From: an uncultured bacterium
GTDB lineage: Bacteria; Armatimonadota; UBA5829
Direction of reading: 5' to 3'
Length of the DNA stretch: 64,000 bases
Assembly: GCA_938074205.1 (NCBI GenBank)
Contig: CALJES010000011.1
Location: forward strand, 1-64,000
The position numbers and the translations under genes are program-made. Of this stretch, positions 34,172 through 43,586 are shown one piece after another. The notes beneath the pieces are model-generated. The model ran no database searches. It was not told the origin of the DNA and saw nothing but the letters and a program-made list of their open reading frames with translations. Positions within the stretch are counted from its first letter, which is position 1, and every line of letters starts with the position of its first letter.

Positions 34172-36175
34172 CTATACGCTGTCTGTCTCCAGATTGAGCC
34201 ACTGCAGCTCCTGCCGCGTCAGTTTGACTTCCAAGCCTTTAATAGAGGCGTTCATTTCGTTTATCGTGGCTGGCCCGAAAAGCGCAAACACCGGGAATGG
34301 CTGGTTGAGAACGTAAGCCATAGCTATAGCTACCGGTTCGACACCTTTCTCTGCAGCGAGCTTCTTCGCTCGCTCGAGCCGTTCGAAGTTGTCCGGTGAG
34401 TACCAACATCTCACCATAGACTCATCGGATGTGTTTTGCGGATCGCCGTATACAAAGAAGCCCCTTCCCAAACTGGACCAAGCCAACAAAGGCATCTGCG
34501 TCTTCTCAAACCAAGCCCGCGACTCAGGATCCGAAGCAGCAATACAACCTTCCCACACAGGCTCAATCATGCGCGCGAGACTGAAGTTGTTGCTCACCGC
34601 CGAAAGCCCGATCAATCCCTTGGAGCGCGCGTACTCGTTCGCTTCCTCGATGCGACGTATAGTCCAGTTAGATACACCGAAAGCCTTGATCCTACCCGCT
34701 CTGTGATGTTCATTTAGAACTTCCACGAACTCTCCGACCGGAATCTCTGGATTGTCGCGGTGCATCAGGTAGATATCCACGTAGTCAGTCTGTAGACGTT
34801 CCAACGATTCAAAAAGCTGCTTAGTTAAGTTCTCAGGGTCGCAGTGTGGCGTATGCGCACCCTTGGCTATGACTACAACCTTCTCGCGCACGCCTCGGCT
34901 TGCCATCCACTTTCCAAGTATCTGATCAGCAAGCCCACCTGCGTATATGTAAGCCGTGTCAAACGCATTACCTCCGCGAGCGAAGAACTCGTCGAAAAGA
35001 ACCGAGCAGTGCGGCAGAGGAAACTGTAAACCGGCGGGCATCACGCCCATCACCAACCGCGACATCGGCTTATCCAAACCAGCAATCTGACCATAAGGCA
35101 TCTTTGCCTCGGGACGCACCAGAAGCGGCTTGCGGTCTACAGTAGGCCAATCAGCATCCAGCCTCTCCATGGGATAAGTTAGCCCGACCGCCGCACGCCA
35201 CATGTCCAGTGTGCGCATATTTCCGAGAGTGTCGTCCCACGTCATAGCAGGAGGAGGAGCCTGCCTGTCGGGGATGTGGCGAGCCACTAACTCTGCTTCC
35301 AGAACGTATGAGTTCTTAGGCGAGTCGACGGATACCACCTCAGGGTCTTGTCCTTTCTTGGAAAGAACTATCTCACAGTGTTCAGGACAATTCCAGGGCA
35401 TGGGTATGTATAGGCTCGCTTCTGAACCGAATATGCGCACGACGTTCTCCTGATTCAAAAACACGCCTGTAGAAACCTGTGCTAGGATATCCCCGGGAAA
35501 TCTGAGTATGCCTATGGCATAGTGGTCGACACCGGTCTCCCCGATATGCGCCATGCCCTTGACATCGATAGGTTCGGCAAACGGCTTACCCAAAGCAGCG
35601 CCGGCAACCAACCTGGCCATGGATGTACAATAGCAACCCACGTCCATAATCCCACCGCCGGCAAGCCAAGCATTGAAATAGCGACCATCGGGATTGAACC
35701 AGGCTTGGAAGCTAAACGTTGCCTGGATAAGCTTAACCTCACCGATTGCCCCGCTTCGTATAAGCTCGACGATCTTGGCCGTTTGTGGATGACATCGATA
35801 CATAAAGGCTTCCATAAGGAAAACATCGTTGCGACGCGCTGCCTCGACAACTGCCATCGCCTCAGGAAAGTTGAGAGTCAGAGGCTTCTCACAGAGTATG
35901 TGCTTGCCCGCGTCTGCCGCTTTAACTGCCCACTCGGCGTGCATCGGATGCGGCGTAGATATGTAGACCGCATCTACATCTGGGTCGTCTAACAAGGCCT
36001 GGTAACTTGAATACCGGCGCGGTACATTGAACTCGTCGCCGAACTTGTCAGCTGCTTCCTGAGTTCGACTAGCGATTGCCAGCAGTTCGCCCGTCTCAGT
36101 ATCAGCCAGATTCTTAGCGAATACGCGCGATATTCGTCCAGCGCTTATGATTCCCCATCGAATTTTGTCCGCCAT
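34172..36175 (-). CDS. Fusion of MocA-type dehydrogenase and aldo/keto reductase
   Basis: Two complete enzyme units form one 667-residue chain. Residues about 1-335 are a Gfo/Idh/MocA oxidoreductase with the NAD motif WGIISAGRISRVFA, STPHPMHAEWA, and the catalytic-lysine motif CEKPLTLN. Residues about 365-667 are an aldo/keto reductase with Asp-Tyr in FDTAYIYAGG, Lys in VVVIAKGAH and His in DYVDIYLMHRDNP. Both normally reduce or oxidise sugars, inositols or small carbonyls with NAD(P). A fusion suggests consecutive steps on one substrate, or cofactor recycling between the halves. ATG 36175 follows GGAG at 8 nt; GTG 36178 is one codon earlier. It is transcribed alone and the reading frame is intact across the joint. 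Confidence 0.88.
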   Translation of the reverse strand: MADKIRWGIISAGRISRVFAKNLADTETGELLAIASRTQEAADKFGDEFNVPRRYSSYQALLDDPDVDAVYISTPHPMHAEWAVKAADAGKHILCEKPLTLNFPEAMAVVEAARRNDVFLMEAFMYRCHPQTAKIVELIRSGAIGEVKLIQATFSFQAWFNPDGRYFNAWLAGGGIMDVGCYCTSMARLVAGAALGKPFAEPIDVKGMAHIGETGVDHYAIGILRFPGDILAQVSTGVFLNQENVVRIFGSEASLYIPMPWNCPEHCEIVLSKKGQDPEVVSVDSPKNSYVLEAELVARHIPDRQAPPPAMTWDDTLGNMRTLDMWRAAVGLTYPMERLDADWPTVDRKPLLVRPEAKMPYGQIAGLDKPMSRLVMGVMPAGLQFPLPHCSVLFDEFFARGGNAFDTAYIYAGGLADQILGKWMASRGVREKVVVIAKGAHTPHCDPENLTKQLFESLERLQTDYVDIYLMHRDNPEIPVGEFVEVLNEHHRAGRIKAFGVSNWTIRRIEEANEYARSKGLIGLSAVSNNFSLARMIEPVWEGCIAASDPESRAWFEKTQMPLLAWSSLGRGFFVYGDPQNTSDESMVRCWYSPDNFERLERAKKLAAEKGVEPVAIAMAYVLNQPFPVFALFGPATINEMNASIKGLEVKLTRQELQWLNLETDSV

Positions 36176-36263
36176 CACAGCTGCTCCCTCGCACTTAATT
36201 GCTTTCTTTCATCAAACACGCTTATGCCAAACCGCGTCAAATTCCTGCACCCAGCTTGCCTTG

Positions 36264-36272
36264 TGTTATAAT
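36264..36272 (+). promoter_or_regulatory. Extended -10 promoter
   Basis: TGTTATAAT fits the extended -10 consensus, 24 bases before the ATG at 36296; the GAGGAGG site follows directly. Confidence 0.65.
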
Positions 36273-36295
36273 CTCGCACGAGGAGGTTCTTGTAA

Positions 36296-37030
36296 ATGGA
36301 AATTATAGGGCACCGAGGTGCAATGTGGGACGCGCCGGAAAATACGCTCGTATCGTTTCGAATGGGCTGGGATCAGAAAGCAGACATAGTGGAATGCGAC
36401 GTTCACCTCACCTCCGACGGAAGGATCGTAACCATCCACGACTCTTCAACTCTACGCACCAGCGGGGTAGATCTTAAGGTAGCTGAGACAACGAGCGATA
36501 AGCTGCGCAAGCTGGATGTGGGGAACTACAAAGGGGAACGGTTCAAGGGCGAGCGGATTCCTTTCTTGGAGGAAGCACTAGGTACTATGCCGCCGCATGG
36601 CAGGTTCTTCATCGAGATAAAGTGCGGCACGGAGATCGTCCTGCCGCTCAAGAAACTCCTGCAGGATACCGGAAAGGCAGAACAGGTAGCAGTAATTGGG
36701 TTCGATCTGGATGTGATAAGCGATTTCAAGCAGGTGATGCCGGAAATCCCGGTCTACTGGCTTAGGAGCACGCCTCGAGATGAGTTTGGGACGCCGCAGC
36801 CCCACAGCCCTGAGCTCATCGAACAAGCCGCTACCCGCGGCATAGACGGCCTAAATCTGCACTACGAGGGCGTGACCGCACCTCTGGCGAAAGCTGTGAA
36901 AGATGCGGATCAAAAGCTCTACGTGTGGGTGATAAATGAGCCTGAGCTGGCGCGGCGTCTGATGGCAATAGGTGTAGACGGCTTTGGCACCGACCGCCCT
37001 GGTTGGATGAGGGAGCAACTCGGATTATAA
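36296..37030 (+). CDS. Glycerophosphodiester phosphodiesterase
   Basis: The 244-residue protein has the full GDPD signature: IIGHRGAMWDAPENT at the N-terminus, IVECDVHLTSDGRIVTIHD about 30 residues later, and FFIEIKCG. The family cleaves glycerophosphodiesters from lipid turnover to glycerol 3-phosphate and an alcohol. Without a signal peptide it is likely cytosolic. The length is normal. It has its own extended -10 promoter (36264-36272) and a GAGGAGG site. Upstream the fusion gene runs divergently, and cinA follows after a 277-base gap. Confidence 0.9.
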   Translation: MEIIGHRGAMWDAPENTLVSFRMGWDQKADIVECDVHLTSDGRIVTIHDSSTLRTSGVDLKVAETTSDKLRKLDVGNYKGERFKGERIPFLEEALGTMPPHGRFFIEIKCGTEIVLPLKKLLQDTGKAEQVAVIGFDLDVISDFKQVMPEIPVYWLRSTPRDEFGTPQPHSPELIEQAATRGIDGLNLHYEGVTAPLAKAVKDADQKLYVWVINEPELARRLMAIGVDGFGTDRPGWMREQLGL

Positions 37031-37251
37031 CGATTCAGTTGTTCAGCCGCTATTTTGTCTGAGAAACCGGGCAACTCCACCTGATTCCCTACCTGCTCAC
37101 AATTTCGTCGCCTGGGGCTTTACATAGCATCCGAATTTGCCTCGTTTCGGATCCACACCAATGCTTTGTAGAGTTGGGCACTGGGCTCAGTCACGAATGG
37201 CGGTGTTTTTTACCTACGCTGTACTGAATGGACGCGACAACGTTAGAACCG

Positions 37252-37280
37252 TTGCCCCAGGTTTTTGCGTAAGATATAAT
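37252..37280 (+). promoter_or_regulatory. Promoter of cinA-thpR-recA-recX run
   Basis: TTGCCC (37252-37257), a 17-bp spacer and TATAAT (37275-37280) lie 28 bases before the TTG start of cinA. Confidence 0.65.
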
Positions 37281-37307
37281 GTAGGTAAGCCAAATGGAGG
37301 ACTGGGG

Positions 37308-38552
37308 TTGCGAGCGGAGATAATCTCGGTAGGTACGGAGCTTCTTCTTGGCCAGATAGTTGACACTAATGTAGTATATTTGTCACAATTACTGTCTCAG
37401 CTTGGTGTAGACCTTTATTATCGCGTTACTGTTGGCGACAATACGGCGCGGCTTACGGAAGCCCTGCGAACTGCTCTTTCCAGAGCTGACGTAGTTTTCA
37501 CGATAGGTGGTTTGGGTCCGACGCAGGACGACCTCACAAAGGAGACCGTAGCTCAGGTCGTCGGCGACGAAATGCTCCTGGACGAAGAGCTCGCTGCGAA
37601 ACTGAGAGCATTCTTCGCTGCCAGGGGTGTCGAGATGCCAGAGACCAACCTGAAGCAGGCTCTGGTGCCAAAACGAGGACGCTCGTTTCCCAATCCGCTT
37701 GGGACAGCTCCGGCGGCAGCATTCGAGACCGAGGATGAGAAAGCTGTAATCGTTCTTCCCGGTCCGCCTAAGGAGTTTAAGGCAATTGTCGACGAATGCG
37801 TGGTACCTTATCTGCGGGAGAAGATAGGCGAAAGCTCGGGCGTGATACGATCCCGAGTTTTGCGACTGACAGGTATTGGCGAATCCAATGTCGAAGATGC
37901 TATTAAGCATTTGATAAGCAACCCTAATCCGACGGTGGCGCCTCTCGCAAGTCCAGGAGAGGTGCGGCTGCGGATTACTGCCAAAGCGCCAACAGCCGAT
38001 GAGGCTGAGGCGATGATCGACGATATGGATTCGAAGATTGTCTCCGTGCTGGGGCAATTCGTTTTCGGCCGAGATGAGCAAACTTTAGAAAGGGTGGTAG
38101 TCGAATCACTTATAGCTCGCAGACTGACTCTGGCTATTGCAGAGAGCTGCACGGGCGGGCTTGTCGCAAATCGAATTACGGATGTGCCGGGATGTTCTGC
38201 GATATTTCTAGCTGGCGTGGTCAGCTATTCCAACGAGGCGAAGAAGGAGCTTTTGGGCGTGCCGGAGGAGTTGTTGATAGTACACGGCGCCGTCAGTGAA
38301 CCGGTAGCAAGGGCTATGGCCGAAGGCATACGACGAGTTACAGGCGCCGATATTGGAGTCTCGACAACGGGAATAGCCGGTCCGACAGGTGCGACTGCTA
38401 GCAAGCCGGTAGGCTTAGTCTTCACGGGATTGGCTACCGACAGCGGTACAGTAGTGCGCCGGCATCAGTTTTTCGGTGACCGCACCGACATAAAGCTCAG
38501 AGCTTCGCAAGCCGCGCTTGATATGGTCAGAATGTCCCTGATCTCACAATAA
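37308..38552 (+). CDS. cinA: CinA, competence/damage-inducible protein
   Basis: CinA combines an N-terminal MoaB-like domain acting on ADP-ribose or related NAD-repair products and a C-terminal NMN deamidase (PncC) domain. From TTG 37308 the protein is 414 residues, the normal size. The start gives the usual N-terminus (RAEIISVGTELLLGQIVDTN); the frame runs upstream to 37137 but that part is not family-like. VFTIGGLGPTQDDLTKE marks domain one, and AESCTGGLVANRITDVPG and TTGIAGPTG mark domain two. GGAGG lies 7 nt upstream. The gene leads the cinA-thpR-recA group seen in many bacteria. Confidence 0.93.
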   Translation: MRAEIISVGTELLLGQIVDTNVVYLSQLLSQLGVDLYYRVTVGDNTARLTEALRTALSRADVVFTIGGLGPTQDDLTKETVAQVVGDEMLLDEELAAKLRAFFAARGVEMPETNLKQALVPKRGRSFPNPLGTAPAAAFETEDEKAVIVLPGPPKEFKAIVDECVVPYLREKIGESSGVIRSRVLRLTGIGESNVEDAIKHLISNPNPTVAPLASPGEVRLRITAKAPTADEAEAMIDDMDSKIVSVLGQFVFGRDEQTLERVVVESLIARRLTLAIAESCTGGLVANRITDVPGCSAIFLAGVVSYSNEAKKELLGVPEELLIVHGAVSEPVARAMAEGIRRVTGADIGVSTTGIAGPTGATASKPVGLVFTGLATDSGTVVRRHQFFGDRTDIKLRASQAALDMVRMSLISQ

Positions 38553-39118
38553 TGACGTTTGTCCGCACATTCGTAGCCGTTTTGCTTGCTGACGAACTGA
38601 AGAGCCGGATCTCGGAAGTTCAAAGGCAGGCAAAAAAGCTCGCCCCCGATGTGAAGTGGGTTGAACCGGAAAACTTCCACATCACTCTGAAGTTTCTCGG
38701 CAACATCCGAGAATGTGCTCTAGATGATGTATTCTCAGCTGTGGAGGATGCTGCCAAGAGCTATCCGAAGTTTGAGGTATCGGTGGGTGGATTGGGAACA
38801 TTTCCCAACGTAAAGAACGCCAGGGTGGTCTGGGTCGGAATTGAGGCAGGTCACGAAAAGCTGGCTGCGCTGGCGTCAGCAATAGATGTCAGGCTGGCAG
38901 AGTTGGGATTCCCACAAGAAGATAGGGATTTCAAATCTCATATAACTATTGGTAGGGTAAAAAGCAAGAAGCACCTGGGCGCTTTGGCTCAGGGTATCGA
39001 AAAGATCAAGGCAGACAACCTAGGGACTCAAAAGGTGTCCAGTATTGCGGTAATGCAAAGTACGCTGCGACCGGAAGGACCGGTCTACTCGCCGCTAAGA
39101 GTGGTAGATCTTCCGTGA
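38552..39118 (+). CDS. thpR: RNA 2',3'-cyclic phosphodiesterase
   Basis: The protein has both HxTx motifs of the 2H phosphoesterase fold, HITLKFLG (about residue 48) and HITIGRVK (about 131), which form the active site. ThpR (formerly 2'-5' RNA ligase, LigT) opens 2',3'-cyclic phosphates at RNA ends. The 188-residue length is typical. Its ATG overlaps the cinA stop by one base (TAATG), so translation is coupled. recA follows after 64 bases. Confidence 0.93.
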   Translation: MTFVRTFVAVLLADELKSRISEVQRQAKKLAPDVKWVEPENFHITLKFLGNIRECALDDVFSAVEDAAKSYPKFEVSVGGLGTFPNVKNARVVWVGIEAGHEKLAALASAIDVRLAELGFPQEDRDFKSHITIGRVKSKKHLGALAQGIEKIKADNLGTQKVSSIAVMQSTLRPEGPVYSPLRVVDLP

Positions 39119-39148
39119 TCGGCGCAGCTGGATGCGCGGTCGGTTAAG

Positions 39149-39167
39149 TTTCGAAACGATTTCGAAA
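39149..39167 (+). promoter_or_regulatory. Tandem TTTCGAAA palindromes before recA, possible operator
   Basis: Two identical palindromic octamers TTTCGAAA lie at 39149-39156 and 39160-39167, exactly 11 bp apart (one helical turn), 16 bases before the recA ATG. The spacing suggests two dimer sites on one DNA face. It is not the classical E. coli or B. subtilis SOS box. Confidence 0.5.
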
Positions 39168-39182
39168 GAGAGGAATGCCTTT

Positions 39183-40202
39183 ATGGACAAGGGCAAAGCG
39201 CTGGACATGGCTCTGGCGCAAATCGAAAAACAGTTTGGGCGCGGTTCGATAATCAAGCTTGGCGAGCGGCCTAAGCTTGATGTCGCTGTGATCCCGACGG
39301 GCTCGATTGCGCTGGATCTAGCATTGGGAGTAGGCGGAATTCCGCGAGGGAGGATCACTGAGATCTATGGCCAGGAATCTTCGGGCAAGACTACCCTAGC
39401 CTACCACATTGTTGCTGAGTGCCAGAAGGCCGGCGGAGTGGCTGCATTTGTCGACGCGGAGCATTCGGTAGACGCATCGTACGCAGCCAATTTGGGCGTC
39501 GATATTAATTCTCTGTTGGTGTCACAGCCCGATACCGGCGAAGAAGCTTTGGAAATCATGGACGCCCTGATCCGAAGCGGAGCTGTCGACGTGGTAGTCT
39601 TGGACTCCGTTGCAGCTCTGGTGCCGAAGGCCGAGATAGAGGGCGAGATGGGCGATTCGCACGTGGGATTGCAGGCAAGACTGATGTCCCAGGCGCTTCG
39701 CAAGATCGGCGGTTCGCTGGCAAAGTCCAACTCCTGCGCAATCTTCATAAACCAGATCAGAGAAAAGATAGGAGTAATGTTCGGCAATCCCGAAACGACA
39801 CCGGGCGGCCGCGCGCTGAAGTTCTGGGCCAGTGTCAGGCTGGAAGTCAGGAGATTAGAAACTATCAAAGTCAGCGGGCAAGCCGTCGGCACGCGCGTGA
39901 AAGTGAAGGTTGCGAAAAACAAGGTCGCACCGCCATTTAGGGAAGCTGAGTTCGACATCATGTTCGGCAAGGGTATTTCGCGGAGCGGCAACATACTTGA
40001 CGTGGCGACCGACCTTGGCATTATCGGCAAGACCGGCACTTGGTTCACATACGGTGAACAGCGCATCGGTCAGGGTCGAGAAAATGCCAAGAAGTTCTTG
40101 GAAGACAATCCTGCGCTGATGGACGAGTTGGAAGCCCGCATTCGGAGTATGGACATCGCTCACTTGAAGCCGAGTGTTGTCTCGACACCACTCGACGAGT
40201 AG
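39183..40202 (+). CDS. recA: Recombinase A
   Basis: RecA is the ATP-dependent strand-exchange protein of homologous recombination and SOS induction. The 339-residue protein is near full length, with Walker [10 protein letters not shown] (residues 63-71; most bacteria have GPESSGKTT, so Gln for Pro is a small oddity), Walker [10 protein letters not shown], the L2 loop region [20 protein letters not shown], and GKGISRSG near the C-terminus. ATG 39183 gives the standard start ([18 protein letters not shown]) behind GAGGAA; the frame extends upstream to 39132 across the palindromes. recX follows. No intein is present. Confidence 0.97.
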   Translation: MDKGKALDMALAQIEKQFGRGSIIKLGERPKLDVAVIPTGSIALDLALGVGGIPRGRITEIYGQESSGKTTLAYHIVAECQKAGGVAAFVDAEHSVDASYAANLGVDINSLLVSQPDTGEEALEIMDALIRSGAVDVVVLDSVAALVPKAEIEGEMGDSHVGLQARLMSQALRKIGGSLAKSNSCAIFINQIREKIGVMFGNPETTPGGRALKFWASVRLEVRRLETIKVSGQAVGTRVKVKVAKNKVAPPFREAEFDIMFGKGISRSGNILDVATDLGIIGKTGTWFTYGEQRIGQGRENAKKFLEDNPALMDELEARIRSMDIAHLKPSVVSTPLDE

Positions 40203-40250
40203 AGCAAAACCATTCCATCGCGTAGTGCGATGGCGCTTTCTGAGGGCAAG

Positions 40251-40889
40251 ATGGGCGTTATTACGGCGATAGAAGCTCAGAAAAAACGCTCCAAACGACG
40301 GTCTATATTCGTGGATGGCGAGTTCGTGGCAGGTGTCCACGAAGATGTCGCTGCAGCGCTGAACTTAAGCGTGGGTCAGAGTTTTGACCGCGACAGGCTT
40401 TTAGAGCTAATAAGAGCAGAGAATGTGAGGAAGGCTTACGACCGAGCTCTTAGGTTGATTAGCTACAGGGACCGGTCGGAGTCGGAAGTTCGCAGGCGGC
40501 TTCTGGCAAGCGATTTCTCGGAAGAAGTTGTGGACGAGGTGGTACGCAAGCTAGCCGGCGTGGGCCTTTTGAACGACGAGCGATTCAGCGAGCAGTGGGT
40601 CCAATCGCGGACCCTTTCCAGACCTATGGGCAGAGCCAGACTCGCTTGGGAGCTGCGATCCAAAGGGGTTGACCCTGAAACGGTGGAGCAAGCACTTCGC
40701 GATTTTGGCGAGGACACGGAATACGCTCTCGCGGTGTCGGCTGCCCAGAAGAAGCTGGGAAGGATGGATCGCACCGACCCTAGTCTCAGAGAGAAACTAG
40801 CTTCCTTCCTTGGCAGAAGGGGCTTCGATTGGGATGTGATCCGAAAGGTACTGGACGAGCTTTGCCCGGAGGAAAAGACAGAAGGATAG
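40251..40889 (+). CDS. recX: Regulatory protein RecX
   Basis: RecX binds RecA filaments and limits their activity. The protein, 212 residues from ATG 40251, shows repeated three-helix modules: AYDRALRLISYRDRSESEVRRRL, then GLLNDERFSEQWVQSRTLSRP and GRARLAWELRSKGVDPE, matching the family. The start is not certain: ATG 40230 adds seven residues and has no ribosome site, while ATG 40251 follows GAGGG at 4 nt. Placement directly behind recA is the standard arrangement. Confidence 0.92.
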   Translation: MGVITAIEAQKKRSKRRSIFVDGEFVAGVHEDVAAALNLSVGQSFDRDRLLELIRAENVRKAYDRALRLISYRDRSESEVRRRLLASDFSEEVVDEVVRKLAGVGLLNDERFSEQWVQSRTLSRPMGRARLAWELRSKGVDPETVEQALRDFGEDTEYALAVSAAQKKLGRMDRTDPSLREKLASFLGRRGFDWDVIRKVLDELCPEEKTEG

Positions 40890-40951
40890 TCGCAGACGAG
40901 TTAGAATTGCTTTGGCGCTGTCGGTTGGGACAGCGGACTATATTGGACCGC

Positions 40952-40983
40952 GGACAGGCTTTGCCTTGTCCCGAAAGGTTTTT
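40952..40983 (+). terminator. Terminator-like hairpin between recX and rny
   Basis: GGACAGGC (40952-40959) pairs with GCCTTGTCC (40963-40971) with one bulge and a 3-nt loop. Five Ts follow at 40979-40983, eight bases after the stem. It would end the recA-recX transcript, weakly. Confidence 0.45.
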
Positions 40984-41043
40984 GTTAGTCAGTTCTGATT
41001 TCGCTCTACCTCACATCCTAACAACCAAGGAGGTGAGGGCACG

Positions 41044-42585
41044 ATGAGTAACGTTCTGGCCGTAGTTATAGGCTTTGTAGTCGCCGCATTAGTAGTCGGC
41101 GGAGCCTATATTGGGTATATACGACCAACACTGCGCAAACTCAGCGATGAGAAAGCACAGATTAAGGAGCGGGAGGAAGAGCTCCAGAAAGAGATAGAGG
41201 CCAAGAGAAAAGAGGTTCTCCTCGAGGCAAAAGAGCAGGCGTTCAAAGTGCGCCAAGAAATCGAAAGGGAGAACCGCGAAAAAAGAGCTGAAATACAGAG
41301 GTTAGAGCGCAGACTGACGCAAAAAGAGGAAGCACTGGACCGGAGACTGGAGAGTCTCGACCGCAGAGAGCGCGGAATTGCCGAGAAAGAAGCTGAGGTT
41401 CAGGCTGCCCTCAACGAAGCAAAGGAACTTGTCCAAAAGCAGAGGGCAGAGCTGGAAAGAATATCCAGACTGTCCTCTGATGAAGCGCGACAACTCCTTC
41501 TGGAACAAATAGACCGGGAGATGGAGCGGACTACCGCTCGCATCATTCGAGAAGCTGAAGAAAAGGCAAAAGAAGAGGCGGATCGGAAAGCTCGAGATAT
41601 CATCACTCTTGCTATACAGCGCTGTGCGGTTGATCAAGCTACCGAGACTACAGTTTCGGTTGTACCGCTGCCTTCAGATGACATGAAAGGTCGCATAATC
41701 GGCCGCGAGGGGCGCAACATTCGCTCCTTTGAAACGCTGACAGGGGTTGACCTGATAATCGACGATACCCCTGAAGCTGTAGTACTGTCCGCGTTTGACC
41801 CTGTGCGGCGTGAAATTGCTAGAATTGCTTTGTCCGCGCTGATCGCTGATGGCCGGATACATCCAGCCCGCATAGAAGAGGTGGTGACTCGAGCGCAACA
41901 GGAAGTCGAGAACAAGATGAAGGAGGCTGCCGAGCGGGCTGTCTTCGAGACAGGTGTCACCGGCTTGGATCCAGAGCTGATCAAACTGCTTGGCAGACTC
42001 AGGTATCGCACCAGTTACGGGCAAAACGTTCTGGAGCACTCTATTGAGGTAGCGCATCTGGCGGGAGCAATGGCAGCTGAACTCGATGTCAACGTGCCAT
42101 TAGCGAAGCGAGCTGGTTTGCTGCACGATATCGGCAAGGCTGTTGACTTCGAGGTCGACGGTCCGCACGCGGTGATCGGTATGGACATCCTTAAGCGATA
42201 CCACGAGCCGCCAGACGTGATTCACGCCGCGGGAGCACACCACAATGATATAGAGCCTCATTCTGTTGAGGCTGTGCTCGTGTTAGCTGCGGATGCAATA
42301 TCCGCATCTAGACCAGGAGCAAGGCGAGAAACGCTTGAAAGCTACGTCAAGCGTCTCCAGAAGCTCGAGACCATTGCCGATTCGTTTGCGGGAGTCGAAA
42401 AGACCTATGCGGTCCAAGCAGGCCGTGAGATAAGAGTGATGGTCAAACCGACGGAGATTGATGATGACGGGGCTGTGAAGCTTGCTCACGACACTGCAAG
42501 ACGCATCGAGGAAGAGATGGAGTATCCGGGTCAGATCAAGGTTACCGTGATCCGCGAGACTCGTGCAGTAGAGTATGCCAAGTAA
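41044..42585 (+). CDS. rny: Ribonuclease Y
   Basis: RNase Y is the membrane-anchored endoribonuclease that begins mRNA turnover. The 513-residue protein has the whole layout: one N-terminal membrane helix (about 4-24), a long coiled coil (about 30-185), a KH domain with [15 protein letters not shown] (about 218-232), and an HD domain with [10 protein letters not shown] and [10 protein letters not shown] (about 337-370). Length and end ([21 protein letters not shown]-like) are standard. The gene has an AAGGAGGTGA site, a complete match to the anti-Shine-Dalgarno complement, seven nt before ATG. It is followed by ymdB, its usual partner. Confidence 0.97.
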   Translation: MSNVLAVVIGFVVAALVVGGAYIGYIRPTLRKLSDEKAQIKEREEELQKEIEAKRKEVLLEAKEQAFKVRQEIERENREKRAEIQRLERRLTQKEEALDRRLESLDRRERGIAEKEAEVQAALNEAKELVQKQRAELERISRLSSDEARQLLLEQIDREMERTTARIIREAEEKAKEEADRKARDIITLAIQRCAVDQATETTVSVVPLPSDDMKGRIIGREGRNIRSFETLTGVDLIIDDTPEAVVLSAFDPVRREIARIALSALIADGRIHPARIEEVVTRAQQEVENKMKEAAERAVFETGVTGLDPELIKLLGRLRYRTSYGQNVLEHSIEVAHLAGAMAAELDVNVPLAKRAGLLHDIGKAVDFEVDGPHAVIGMDILKRYHEPPDVIHAAGAHHNDIEPHSVEAVLVLAADAISASRPGARRETLESYVKRLQKLETIADSFAGVEKTYAVQAGREIRVMVKPTEIDDDGAVKLAHDTARRIEEEMEYPGQIKVTVIRETRAVEYAK

Positions 42586-42710
42586 GGAACGTGCTGCCTG
42601 AAAGTTTTTTGCACTTTGCACATGGCCGCACAAACTAAACGATAGGCCGCAAAACTAGGAGAACAGTCATATCCTGGTTATGCCGGCCTGGCAGATGAAG
42701 AGGTAGGTTA

Positions 42711-43502
42711 GTGCCGAGATTGCTTTTCGTCGGCGACGTAATGGGCAGACCTGGACGCAGGGCTCTGGGCGGTTTGCTTGGAGCCCTGCGAACGCAATAT
42801 GACGTCGATTTCGTGATCACAAATGGCGAAAACGCGGCCGGAGGTTTGGGAATAACCCAGGAGACAGCTAAAGAGCTTTTCGAAGCCGGTGTGGACGTGA
42901 TCACAATGGGCAACCATTCATTCGCAAAGAAAGATGCTTCTGCCCTCTATGAATCCGAGCGCCGAATTTTGCGCCCTGCCAACTATCCTCCGGGGGTTCC
43001 GGGCGTTGGATTTGGTATATTCGAAACCCTGCGCGGGGAAAGGATTGCGGTTGTTAACCTGGTGGGAAGGGTGTTTATGGACCCTGTGGACTGCCCTTTC
43101 CGTACAGCAGACGTGCTTCTGGGTCAGATTTCGGATGGTGTAAGTGCAATCATAGTAGATTTTCATGCTGAAGCAACTTCTGAGAAGCAGGCTATGGGGT
43201 GGTATCTGGATGGGCGTGTTTCGGCCGTGATAGGAACCCACACGCACGTTCAGACGTCAGACGAAAGGATCCTGCCGTCGGGCACCGCGTATATCACGGA
43301 CGTTGGCATGGCAGGAGTTTTGGATTCTGTTCTGGGTCTAGAGCGGGAGCTAGTAATCGAAAGATTCCTTACGGGACTTCCGAACAAGTTTTCTGTCGCT
43401 GAAGGGTGCGCAGTCGTGCAAGGGGTTCTTCTCGAGATTGATTCGAAAACTCGGGCCGCATGCTCAATAGCCAGGCTCTGTGTGGCTGAGCAAGGTGCGT
43501 AG
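42711..43502 (+). CDS. ymdB: YmdB-type metallophosphoesterase
   Basis: The 263-residue protein matches the YmdB (TIGR00282) family, di-iron or manganese 2',3'-cyclic nucleotide phosphodiesterases that affect RNA turnover and, in Bacillus, biofilm and sporulation choice. Motifs are FVGDVMGRPGR, TNGENAAGG, TMGNHSF, VDFHAEATSEK and GTHTHVQTSDE, together supplying the metal ligands. The GTG start follows AGAGGTAGG. It directly follows rny, as in many Gram-positive-type genomes, probably in one transcript. The 125 bases between them show no terminator. Confidence 0.95.
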   Translation: MPRLLFVGDVMGRPGRRALGGLLGALRTQYDVDFVITNGENAAGGLGITQETAKELFEAGVDVITMGNHSFAKKDASALYESERRILRPANYPPGVPGVGFGIFETLRGERIAVVNLVGRVFMDPVDCPFRTADVLLGQISDGVSAIIVDFHAEATSEKQAMGWYLDGRVSAVIGTHTHVQTSDERILPSGTAYITDVGMAGVLDSVLGLERELVIERFLTGLPNKFSVAEGCAVVQGVLLEIDSKTRAACSIARLCVAEQGA

Positions 43503-43537
43503 AAACCGGTCCGCCGCGGCTGTAAAGGTTTAAGTGT

Positions 43538-43567
43538 TTGACTTGGCAAGCGGCAGATTTGTAGAAT
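43538..43567 (+). promoter_or_regulatory. Promoter of PKD-domain gene
   Basis: TTGACT (43538-43543), an 18-bp spacer and TAGAAT (43562-43567) lie 19 bases before the ATG at 43587, with GGAGG between. Confidence 0.6.
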
Positions 43568-43586
43568 TGGACGCGGAGGACATGCC

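Noticed and set aside
39149-39167. CRISPR-like or other repeat array at the TTTCGAAA pair
   Set aside because: There are only two 8-bp copies with a 3-bp gap; an operator explains them better.
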